Below the pieces are notes generated by a model that was not told the origin of the DNA, made no database searches, and saw only the letters and a list, made by a program, of their open reading frames with translations. A stretch of 64,000 bases of DNA from Burkholderia anthina (GTDB lineage Bacteria > Pseudomonadota > Gammaproteobacteria > Burkholderiales > Burkholderiaceae), in NCBI RefSeq assembly GCF_001547525.1, contig NZ_LNJP01000003.1, positions 1,302,001-1,366,000 of the forward strand, written 5' to 3'. Shown here one piece after another: positions 1-8,013 of the stretch. The translations under genes and the position numbers were made by a program. Each line of letters opens with the position of its first letter. Within the stretch, counting starts at the first letter, position 1.

Positions 1-1669
1 CGCCATCGACCAGCCCGGTCGACACGACCAGGGTCCGCTTGCGGTCCGCGACGTCGCTCATCGCCTGAACGGCATTCATCAGGAGGTTGATGATGACCTG
101 CTGCAACTGGACACGATCTCCGCGGACCCAGAGCGACGGCTCACAGCTTTGCGCGACCTCGACGCCGTGAATCTGAAGCTCGCGGCGCACGAGATCGATC
201 GATTGTTCGACGATGGACGTCACGTCGACGAGCGCGTCGTCCCTGTCTCTGCGCTTGGCCATCGCACGGATCTGCCGGATGATATCCGTCGCCCGTCTCG
301 CGTCGTCTGTCATCTGCTCGACGGAATCCCGCACCTCGACGAGATCCGGCACGTCGTGGTCCAGCCAGCGCAGCCCTGCCTCACCCGACGTGACTATCGC
401 AGCCAGCGGTTGGGTGACTTCATGCGCGATCGAAGCCGCCAGCTCGCCGAGCATCGTTACCCGCGTGACATGCGCCAGCTCCGCGCGCGATCGCTCGAGC
501 GCCTGCTCGGCTTGCCGGCGCGCCTCGATGTCCGTGTTGACGCCGTACCAGCGCAGGATCCGGCCGTCTCCGCCGCGCAACGGCGCGGCACCGACGATCA
601 TGCAACGATACTCGCCGCTGCCGAGCTGCACGCGCGCCGTCACCTCGAACGGGCTTCCCGTGGAAATCGCCTGGCGCCACGCGGCGCGCAACGTCTCGAT
701 GTCGTCGGCATGAACGATATCGCGCCATACATCCGTGCCGTCACTGGTCCGCACACCGTAATCCGTCCAGCGCCGATTGAGGTACAGCAAGCGCCCGTCT
801 TCGTCCGTGCTCCAGACCATCGCGGGAATCGCGTCGACGGTGGCCACGAGCTCTTCCTTCTGGCGGCGCAATTCGGCTTCCAGCGATTTCGCCTGGGTAA
901 CGTCGCTATCGGTGGAAAGAATGGCGACGGGCAGGCCCGACTTGTCTCGCGACACGATCCATCGGCTGGAAATCACGACGCGCTCGCCGTTCTTGCGAAT
1001 GCGCGTGAGCTCTCCCTGCCAGTTGCCGTGCGTCACCGTCTTCTCGATCAGGTCGGCAATCGGCAGCGCGGCGCCGGTACGCGTCAGCTCATGGAATGCT
1101 TTCCCGAACGCTTCTTGCGCGCTCCATCCGTATAGGCGCTCCGCGCCTTTGCTCCAGAAGCGGATACGCCCGTCGAGCCCGTACACCACGATCGCGTCGT
1201 GGGTCAGATTGAGCAAGTCGACCTGGTTCTGCAGCGTCGCCCTGCTGCTCTGATTGCGCAACGCCAATGCCGAGACCGTCACGATCGCAATGACGCTCAC
1301 GATACAGCGCGCGAGCGAACTGACGGCTATCTGGTCGCTCTGAGCCAGAAGAAATCCGAGGACCGTCAGGGATACGCAGGCCCAGGCCACGCCGACGGTG
1401 ACCGTTTGGGACGCGACCGACGCGACCAGCAGCACCACGACGACATACAGGACCGCGACGGCGACGTCGACGGGCGCAAACGCGTCGACAAGGAATACCG
1501 CGAGGCCCAACGCGATCGCGACCGCGTACACCGCGGGCTGACTGTTTCGGAGTTGCGCCTGGAGATTGGGCCCGAGCTCGGACGCACGCGCCGCCGCGAG
1601 TTCGGCCGGAGCGATGACCGGATCCGCGTATGCGCCGTGGCCGTCACCCGCCTGGCGGTCGTTATTCAT
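1..1669 (-). CDS. PAS-domain sensor histidine kinase (3' end outside window)
   Basis: Membrane-bound histidine kinase read leftwards; no stop codon is reached before base 1, so the C-terminal ATP-binding end is missing. Residues about 45-140 form several hydrophobic segments, followed by two PAS regions (about 150-280 and 280-400) that would sense a small molecule or redox state. The H-box reads HEVTQPLAAI with the phospho-accepting His near residue 416, and the start of the ATPase domain shows the N-box NLLMNAVQAM. It starts with ATG at 1669, 30 bp after the stop of a receiver-only regulator transcribed the same way, so the two probably form one operon and one signalling pair. The H-box type is that of FixL-like kinases; the signal is unknown. 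Confidence 0.9.
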   Translation of the reverse strand, partial: MNNDRQAGDGHGAYADPVIAPAELAAARASELGPNLQAQLRNSQPAVYAVAIALGLAVFLVDAFAPVDVAVAVLYVVVVLLVASVASQTVTVGVAWACVSLTVLGFLLAQSDQIAVSSLARCIVSVIAIVTVSALALRNQSSRATLQNQVDLLNLTHDAIVVYGLDGRIRFWSKGAERLYGWSAQEAFGKAFHELTRTGAALPIADLIEKTVTHGNWQGELTRIRKNGERVVISSRWIVSRDKSGLPVAILSTDSDVTQAKSLEAELRRQKEELVATVDAIPAMVWSTDEDGRLLYLNRRWTDYGVRTSDGTDVWRDIVHADDIETLRAAWRQAISTGSPFEVTARVQLGSGEYRCMIVGAAPLRGGDGRILRWYGVNTDIEARRQAEQALERSRAELAHVTRVTMLGELAASIAHEVTQPLAAIVTSGEAGLRWLDHDVPDLVEVRDSVEQMTDDARRATDIIRQIRAMAKRRDRDDALVDVTSIVEQSIDLVRRELQIHGVEVAQSCEPSLWVRGDRVQLQQVIINLLMNAVQAMSDVADRKRTLVVSTGLVDG

Positions 1670-1699
1670 AGAGTCACTCGGTAAAGACGGATTTCCGGA

Positions 1700-2080
1700 T
1701 CAGGTCCGATTGCTCTCCGAGCCGATCTCCTCCAGGCGCTGCTTGATCTGCGCCGGATCCACCGGTTTGCTGAATACGCAGATCGCGCCAAGCTTCATCG
1801 CTTGCTCGCGGGTGGTTTCGGATGGAAAAGCCGTGATGAAGATCACGGGCGGAGCCGGTCCGCGCTCGAGAAGCGCTTCATACATCTCCAGCCCTGTGAT
1901 GCCCTTCATCTGGACGTCCGAAATGATACACGCGACGTCCATTATCAAGTCGGCGTCAAGGAACTCCTCGCCGGACTCGTAGACCCTGACCTCCCAGCCG
2001 AGCGAGCGAACGAGGCTTCGCGTGGCCCTGCGGATGGACCGGTCATCATCGACGATGGAAACAATACCTTGGTTCGGCAT
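1700..2080 (-). CDS. Receiver-only response regulator, FixJ-type
   Basis: 126-residue single-domain receiver. The acidic pocket (VDDD, residues 10-13), phospho-acceptor Asp55 in SDVQM, the Thr in FITAF and the Lys in FSKPVD are all present, so it should be phosphorylatable. There is no output domain; it may act by protein contact or as a phosphate sink. It lies directly upstream of the PAS histidine kinase in the same direction. Receiver-only FixJ-like proteins paired with PAS kinases are common in Burkholderia and Rhizobiales. Confidence 0.88.
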   Translation of the reverse strand: MPNQGIVSIVDDDRSIRRATRSLVRSLGWEVRVYESGEEFLDADLIMDVACIISDVQMKGITGLEMYEALLERGPAPPVIFITAFPSETTREQAMKLGAICVFSKPVDPAQIKQRLEEIGSESNRT

Positions 2081-2240
2081 ACGAGCGGTCCTTGACCTTC
2101 AATTCAGTAAAAATATCGAGAACGCGAGCATTTCAGGTCGGCGGCTCGACCGCATCCTATGCCGCGGGCAATCGGCGCGCAAACTATACTTCGGTATGAG
2201 TGCCGTCTCGGCCAACACCGTCGTGCGTTGCCCGCGTGTG

Positions 2241-3275
2241 TCATGCAGTTGCGGCAGTCGCTGCCAGTTGCTGCAGCCCCTTGGGCATGAACCGCGAGTC
2301 GTGTCGGCCACTGCCCGCCATCCAGTATGGCGCTGCGTCGCGCCCGCCGTTGATCGCGGGCGTGCCGTCGAAGCTGGCAGTCTCCAGATCGCGAAGCTGG
2401 GCTTGAATCCAGTCGATGAACGCCCGTATCGACATCGGCACCTGCCGGCGGTCCGGATAGAGGACAGAAATCGGTAGCGGCGGCGGACCATACTCGTCGA
2501 GCACGGTGACGAGCCGCCCTTTTGCGAGCTCTTCCGTCACCATACGCTCGCTGACCTGGGCAATACCGACACCCTCCACCGCATAACGAACCGCCGAACG
2601 TGCGTCATTGACGGAAATGCGCTCCGCCAGCTTGAGCCGTGTCTCTGCTCCGTCCACCGTGTAGCGGAATTCCCGGGCTGGGCCGAAGCGCCTCGGGGTG
2701 TAATGGATGACATCGTGGCAATGAAGGCTATCCGGGTCGGCCGGCGTGCCCCGAACGCGCAGATAGTCCGGACTGGCGACGGTCACCACGTGAAAATTCC
2801 CGACGCGCCGGCTACGCAGCGACGAATCCGCGAGTTGTCCGACGACGACGGCGCAGTCCACGCCGTTGGCGATCAGGCCGTCCGCATCCCCGCCGACGTC
2901 CACGCGCAAGCCCACCTCGGGGTAACTGGCGTGGAAAGCCGGCACGAGCGGCAAAACCGAATGCGCGACCTCCTGGTCGAGGTCCACCGCCAGCCGCCCA
3001 CGCGCGATCTTCCCCGCCCCGCTGAGTTGCTGCTGCATATGCTCGATCTCGCCGAGAATGCGCTGGCAGTGCTCCTGATACTGCTCCCCCTCCGTGGTGA
3101 GGCGAACACAACGGGTGGACCGCTGAAGCAGCGTGACGCCGAGATGCTCCTCCAATCGACGGACCAGCGTGCTGGCCGACGCTGCACTGATACCGAGCAT
3201 CTCAGCCGCTGCTGTGAAACTGCCCAGTCGGGCGACGTGACTAAACACTGACATCGCATGCAGAGTACGGTCCAT
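2241..3275 (-). CDS. LysR-family transcriptional regulator
   Basis: 344-residue LysR regulator. An N-terminal winged helix-turn-helix (residues 1-60, with LGSFTAAAEMLGISAASAS) is followed by a periplasmic-binding-like effector domain. It is longer than the usual ~300 residues because of a tail of about 45 residues after the effector domain (SFDGTPAINGG onwards), which matches no domain I recognise. LysR regulators usually control a divergent neighbour, but here the upstream side is 450 bp without a gene and then a broken insertion element, so its target is unclear. Confidence 0.9.
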   Translation of the reverse strand: MDRTLHAMSVFSHVARLGSFTAAAEMLGISAASASTLVRRLEEHLGVTLLQRSTRCVRLTTEGEQYQEHCQRILGEIEHMQQQLSGAGKIARGRLAVDLDQEVAHSVLPLVPAFHASYPEVGLRVDVGGDADGLIANGVDCAVVVGQLADSSLRSRRVGNFHVVTVASPDYLRVRGTPADPDSLHCHDVIHYTPRRFGPAREFRYTVDGAETRLKLAERISVNDARSAVRYAVEGVGIAQVSERMVTEELAKGRLVTVLDEYGPPPLPISVLYPDRRQVPMSIRAFIDWIQAQLRDLETASFDGTPAINGGRDAAPYWMAGSGRHDSRFMPKGLQQLAATAATA

Positions 3276-3722
3276 GCTGTTCTCCGGAAATCGTTGCGGT
3301 AGAAGGATTAACCGGAAGTCTAGAGAACAGTCGGCCGCGGCAATATCACCTCGTGGGAGTTTGGACCTTATACGATGGTGTTAATAGTCGCACCGCGGGC
3401 GCAGCGCGATCGAAGCGTGCGGCTCGCCGTATTGGACGGAATCGCCCGCCTACCCGCCGGTACATAGCGTGACACCGACCCGGACTCTCTGGACGACAGA
3501 CTGGCGCAGTACCATTACGCTCCGTTGAGCAATGTGCCGATCTGAAATAGCGCCGTTACCAGGCACGCACCTGCCCCGCATTAGTACGCGGTCCGAATTA
3601 CTTGCGGCCATCGAACATTCATTGGCGGCACTTTGAAAACGCCAATCTCATGCCGCCCTCCTCGATGATGGTCCGGACAACACCTCCGAGAAAAATCCAT
3701 CACCGGATCCGGGTTCTCAAAG
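3276..3722. other. Intergenic region upstream of the LysR gene
   Basis: No credible gene is seen. It would hold the LysR promoter. Its right end abuts the broken 3' end of the IS3 remnant, so neighbouring genes may have been lost here. Confidence 0.5.
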
Positions 3723-4508
3723 CTACGGCCACGATCGTGTCTTATTGTAGTCGCGGCGCCAAGCCTCGATCTCACGTTTGACTTCCGCCAACGATTCGAA
3801 CCAGTGCAGGTTCAGGCATTCGTCCCTGAACGAGCCGTTGAATGTCTCGATGAAGCTGTTGTCGGTGCGCCTGCCTGGTCGGCTGAAGTCGATGTGCATC
3901 TTGTGGTGATAGGCCCACATGTCCAGCAGGAGACCCGAAAACTCACTGCCGTTATCGGCAAACAGGAACCTCGGTACGCGGCGCTGAGCCACCAAACGAT
4001 TCAGCACTGACACGACGTCCTCGGCACGCAAGCGCTTGCCTACTTCAATGGCCAGCGCCTCGCGACTAAAGATGTCCACGACCGTCAGGGCTCGCAGGCG
4101 GGTACCGTCGGCCAATTGGTCCGCTACAAAGTCCAAGCTCCAGACTTCGTTGGGGCGAACCGGCACGCAACGCTCGCAGCGCGACACCACCATCTTGCGG
4201 CGCTTGGGCAGCTTCAAGCGTAACTGAAGCTGTTCTTCGGCATAGAGTCGATAGACCCGATTCCGGCTCACACGCCAACCTTCACGCTTGAGCAGCACGT
4301 GCACGCGCCGGTAGCCACATCGAACGCGCGTCTGTGCGATCTCGCGCATGCGTTGACGCAGTGCTGTCTGCGGGTCCTTGACGCTGCGATAGTAGTGGAT
4401 GCTGTGAGCTTGCTTGACAAGCCGGCACGCCCGCTGCATCGGAAGATCGTAGTGATCCACGATGTAGCTCACTACCTGTCTCTTCAGCGCGGGCGCGGCC
4501 ACTTTTTT
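3723..4508 (-). pseudogene. IS3-family orfB transposase (DDE integrase core), 3' truncated
   Basis: Encodes the IS3 integrase core: an HTH_21 region (YRRVHVLLKREGWRVSRNRVYRL), then WSLDFVADQL with the first catalytic Asp, FLFADNGSEF with the second Asp, and TDNSFIETFNGSFRDECL with the catalytic Glu. The usual C-terminal stretch after DYNETRPHSSL is missing; the frame ends SWP-stop, which points to a deletion or rearrangement at about 3738. The DDE residues are intact, but loss of the tail and of a readable orfA makes activity unlikely. Confidence 0.85.
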
Positions 4509-4767
4509 GTGGCGATATCCTGCAGGATGGCCTTGTCCGGACTCAGTTCCGCGACCAGCTTCTTGAGCCGCTCGTTCTCGTCCTGGAGTGGCTTCAGTTC
4601 GCGAACCTGGTTCGATTCCAGGCCCGCGTACTGCTTCTTCCATCGGTAATACATCTGCTCCGATATCCGAGCTGCCGAACCAGATCCGCCACCGGCATGC
4701 CCAGCTCAGCTTGTTTGAGCGCGGCCACGATCTGCTCAACCGAGTATTGCTTGCGCTTCGTCGCCAA
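3738..4767 (-). mobile_element. Remnant of an IS3-family insertion sequence
   Basis: Holds an orfA/orfB pair of IS3 type with an A6G slippery run (reverse complement of 4502-4508) where orfB would be reached by -1 frameshifting. Both reading frames are damaged: orfA has a one-base frameshift near 4665-4670, and orfB stops right after the DYNKTR motif near 3738, where similarity to transposases ends. Terminal inverted repeats could not be found. It is therefore probably immobile. It sits at the outer edge of the type I secretion block. Confidence 0.85.
4484..4767 (-). pseudogene. IS3-family orfA (helix-turn-helix protein), frameshifted
   Basis: The reading frame from TTG at 4767 encodes ATKRKQYSVEQIVAALKQAE and then VADLVRQLG, a typical IS3 orfA helix-turn-helix start. 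One base is missing near 4665-4670; after it the next frame continues SEQMYYRWKKQYAGLE and a leucine-zipper-like stretch ending in TGA at 4484. The 284-bp length (not a multiple of three) fits one deletion. A sequencing error cannot be excluded. Confidence 0.8.
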
Positions 4768-5127
4768 CCTCTCGTTTCTATCGGGAAAATTGCCACCGAA
4801 ACACTAACACCCATTTGTGTTCAGGATTTCTAGAGCAGATCAACCTGGATCAGGCAACAAATCTGGTCGAAATCACCGCGCCTGGCGCGAACCGCCGCTC
4901 GGCGAGATGGTTTTCCAGCCGGAGCGAGCGTACCTTTGCGGCCGTGGCACAACATCTCTTTCGTTCGCGCCTGCTGCGCGGCACCGGATGATGCTTGCAT
5001 TCTCATTGATCAAAACTGTACGTTTGCTCAGCCCGCCAGGCGTTGCCGGGCAACCAGCATTCATGCGCTACGACCGCCCTTATGGATGATCGGAAAGACC
5101 CCGCCGATTTCAGCGTAATGCCTTGCT
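4768..5127. other. Intergenic region between the IS remnant and the TolC-like gene
   Basis: About 360 bp with no recognisable gene. It probably contains the left end of the IS3 remnant and the 3' end of the type I secretion operon. Short open frames match nothing I recognise. Confidence 0.4.
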
Positions 5128-6597
5128 TTATCTTGGGGAAACGACACCTAATTTTTGTGAGATCGCCCTTTCACTGATGCTCCACATTCCCAATCGTCCC
5201 AGTTTGGATGCCAGCTGCAGACGAGCCGATCGCCAGTCCGTCAGCGCTTGAATACGCTGCTTCTTCGCGTTCGCCAGCGCCGATTGCGCATTGAGCAGCT
5301 CCAGAATGCTGCCCACGCCGACCTGATACCGACGCCGAGCTGCGTCATACGAGTGGTGCGCAAGTGTCAGCAGGTTCGCGCTGTTGTCCAGATTCTTTGT
5401 CGCACCTTGCAGCGATTGATACGCGTTCCACACATCGAGCCCGACCTGCTGCCGCGCTTCGGCCAGCAGGTCGACTTGTAGCTCGGTCTGAGCCTCTGCC
5501 TGCCGCACCTGGTAGGTTCGCGCAAAGCCCTCGAAGAACGGAATCGTCACCTGGAACCCGAGATACCACTCCCGATGCGTCGCCGGAAACACAGGGAAGC
5601 CTAATTGCAGGCTCGTCGGCTGATTGTTGAAGTTGTACTGGGCGACCAGGTTCAGGCGCGGCAACCCTTCGGCTCGCGTCTGCGCCGCTTTGGCCTTCGC
5701 TGCTTCTACTTGCGCCACGGCCGCCGCGACGCCGGGATAGTTGCGCTGCGCGTCCTCAATGAGCGCGGCCACCGAGTCGTCGAATTCATGGTCGGGTTTC
5801 ACACCATCGCCGACATCCGGCAGCATGATTGGCGTCGCGGGCGCGAGATTCATGTCCGACGCGAGCGTGCCAATGGCGCTGGCCCAATCGCTCTCGGCCT
5901 TCGTGCGGCTCACGACCGCTTCGGCATACGCCGTCTGCGCCTGCAACTGATCGCTGATCGCTGCCACGCCCCGATCGGTGCGTGCGGTCGCCGCGTCGGC
6001 GCTGGTCTTAGCGGTTTGCTCAACCTCGCGAGCCGCCGCAAGTGTCCCCTGCGCCGCCTGCGCCGCATAAAAGTCCCTAGCGACCGTGCCGAACACCGTC
6101 TGCAGCGTTGCGAGCTGATTGGCCTGCGCAGCGGCTAGCAGTTCGTTTGCGTTGCGCAGCGCGGCCGAGCGGCCGCCGAAGTCGTACAGGACCCAACTGA
6201 GCGACACGCTGGCGTTTTGCAAATTCTTGCCGTAGTTCGAATCGTATTGCGGGAAACCTGTTACGTGGTTGCGCACGATGTCACGCGTACCCTGCCAGTT
6301 GCCGTTGATGGTCGGCAGGAAGCCGGCCCGACCGACGCCGACCGCTGCTGCCTGGATCTTGACATTCGCCCAGGCCTGCCGGGTTTTCGGATGATTGCAG
6401 AGGGCGCGCTCGACCGCATCCTGCAAGCGTAGTGGCGTCGGGAGATCACCAACTGCGCATACACTTTCACTGGCTCCAAGGAGGTCGACGGCGGGCGTCG
6501 CCGGCACGGCGCTGTTCGTCAGCAGCGGATCGAACGCCCACGCCGTCGCATTCGCAATGCCGAACGCGAGCGCCGCGATGGTTCGTTTAACGTTCAC
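5128..6597 (-). CDS. TolC-like outer membrane protein of the type I secretion system
   Basis: 489-residue outer membrane efflux protein. A signal peptide (about residues 1-21, cleavage after ATAWA) is followed by two internally similar OEP repeats rich in long heptad helices, as in TolC and CyaE. It would form the outer-membrane channel of the secretion apparatus. Its start overlaps the end of the HlyD-like gene by 11 bp, so the two are translationally coupled; it is the last gene of a set running lipoprotein, substrate, ABC transporter, adaptor, channel. Many Burkholderia type I systems carry a dedicated channel gene like this one. Confidence 0.92.
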   Translation of the reverse strand: MNVKRTIAALAFGIANATAWAFDPLLTNSAVPATPAVDLLGASESVCAVGDLPTPLRLQDAVERALCNHPKTRQAWANVKIQAAAVGVGRAGFLPTINGNWQGTRDIVRNHVTGFPQYDSNYGKNLQNASVSLSWVLYDFGGRSAALRNANELLAAAQANQLATLQTVFGTVARDFYAAQAAQGTLAAAREVEQTAKTSADAATARTDRGVAAISDQLQAQTAYAEAVVSRTKAESDWASAIGTLASDMNLAPATPIMLPDVGDGVKPDHEFDDSVAALIEDAQRNYPGVAAAVAQVEAAKAKAAQTRAEGLPRLNLVAQYNFNNQPTSLQLGFPVFPATHREWYLGFQVTIPFFEGFARTYQVRQAEAQTELQVDLLAEARQQVGLDVWNAYQSLQGATKNLDNSANLLTLAHHSYDAARRRYQVGVGSILELLNAQSALANAKKQRIQALTDWRSARLQLASKLGRLGMWSISERAISQKLGVVSPR

Positions 6598-8005
6598 GCA
6601 AGCTCTCCTGGCCGGTCTGGATCACCGGATCGAGGAAATAATGCGCAACGCTGCGTTTTCCCGTCTTGATCTCGGCCGATACCGACATGCCCGGCGTCAG
6701 GTTGATCCACGTGTCGTTGGCACGAATGCGATTTGTCGTCAGGCGAATGCGGACCGGGAATGTCAGGCCGCGTTTGCGATCCGGTACCGCGTCGTTGGAG
6801 ACGGTCTCGACGGTACCGTGCAGGAAGCCGTAGCGCGTATACGGAAACGCCTCGATCTTGACGACAGCCGGCTGCCCGACCTTCACGAACCCGATGTCCT
6901 TGTTCTCAATGTCGGCCTCAACCTCCAGCGTGTCGTCCGGCACAATTTCCATGACCGGCGCCGCAGCGGTCGCGACGCCGCCCAGCGTATGGATCTTGAG
7001 TTGCTGCACGGTGCCGGCGACGGGTGCGGTCAGGCTTAGCAGCTTCTGGCGCGTGTCGGCCTTGGTTTCGTCATTGCGGCTCTGGGCCAGTTGCTGGTTT
7101 GCCTTGTCCAGTGCATCAAGTTGTTGCCGGCGGTATTCGGACGTCAGCGCCGCGACCTCGGCGCGCTGTTGCGCGATCGCAGCCGTCAGTTCCTGCGCAT
7201 GGCTGCGCTGCGCAGCCAGCTCATGCTCCTGATTCAGTGCGGTTTGCTCCTTGTCCAGGTAGTCTGTGCGCGAGACGTATTTCTCATTGAGCAGCGACGC
7301 ATAGTCGTTCGCCTGCCGACGGGCCAACGGGGCAGTCGCCTCCAGTTTCGCGATTTGCTGTCGGGTGGTCCCGAGTTCGGCCCCGCGCTTCATCAGTTCG
7401 GCCTGTGCGCTGTTCAGCTTATCGCGGTATGCAAAATAGATGCCGTTGGCGAAGTGCTGCGCTTCGAGTTGCTGCGCGTCGCTCGCGCCGTCGACCTTAG
7501 CCAGTACGGGCGAGGTGCCTGCACCCTGGGCCTGCAGCAGCGCGCGACTGCGCTCGGCCGCGAGTGCGGCATCCAGCCGGCTCTGGCGTGCCTTGTCGGC
7601 GTCGGCCGCCGCCTGTGTCGTGTCGAGTTCCATCAGCAACTGGCCGGCCTGGACCCGCTGCCCATCGCGCACGAGAATGCGACGTACCACGCCCGTCAGC
7701 GCGGGCTGGATCGTTTTGACCTGCTGCCTCGGGATCAGCTTGCCGGGGGCGACCGCGACGATATCGAGCTTGCCGATCAGTGCGATCAGTACCACCAATA
7801 GGGCCAACGCAACGACGATCCGCATCGTCCACATCGGCAGTGGGTGAACGGGTGTCTCCGCCAGTTCGAGGTGAGCCGGCAGGAAGGCGCGTTCGTGGGC
7901 AAGGCGCGGCTTTGTATCATTCTCCAGCCGCACCCGCCAGGCCTCGCGAAACACGACACCATACCGACTCATCAGCGCGGCGAGCGCCTGCAATTTCGTG
8001 ATCAT
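6587..8005 (-). CDS. HlyD-family membrane fusion protein
   Basis: 472-residue periplasmic adaptor of a type I secretion system. It has a cytoplasmic N-terminus, one transmembrane segment at about residues 60-83 (MRIVVALALLVVLIALIG), a lipoyl/barrel-sandwich half (GKLIPRQQVKTIQPALTG), a long coiled-coil hairpin (about 130-320, with AELMKRGAELGTTRQQIAKL), the second lipoyl half (SLTAPVAGTVQQL) and a beta-barrel region. Such proteins link the inner-membrane ABC exporter to the TolC channel. It begins 8 bp downstream of the ABC transporter stop and overlaps the TolC-like gene. Confidence 0.93.
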   Translation of the reverse strand: MITKLQALAALMSRYGVVFREAWRVRLENDTKPRLAHERAFLPAHLELAETPVHPLPMWTMRIVVALALLVVLIALIGKLDIVAVAPGKLIPRQQVKTIQPALTGVVRRILVRDGQRVQAGQLLMELDTTQAAADADKARQSRLDAALAAERSRALLQAQGAGTSPVLAKVDGASDAQQLEAQHFANGIYFAYRDKLNSAQAELMKRGAELGTTRQQIAKLEATAPLARRQANDYASLLNEKYVSRTDYLDKEQTALNQEHELAAQRSHAQELTAAIAQQRAEVAALTSEYRRQQLDALDKANQQLAQSRNDETKADTRQKLLSLTAPVAGTVQQLKIHTLGGVATAAAPVMEIVPDDTLEVEADIENKDIGFVKVGQPAVVKIEAFPYTRYGFLHGTVETVSNDAVPDRKRGLTFPVRIRLTTNRIRANDTWINLTPGMSVSAEIKTGKRSVAHYFLDPVIQTGQESLRER

Positions 8006-8013
8006 GGACAGTA

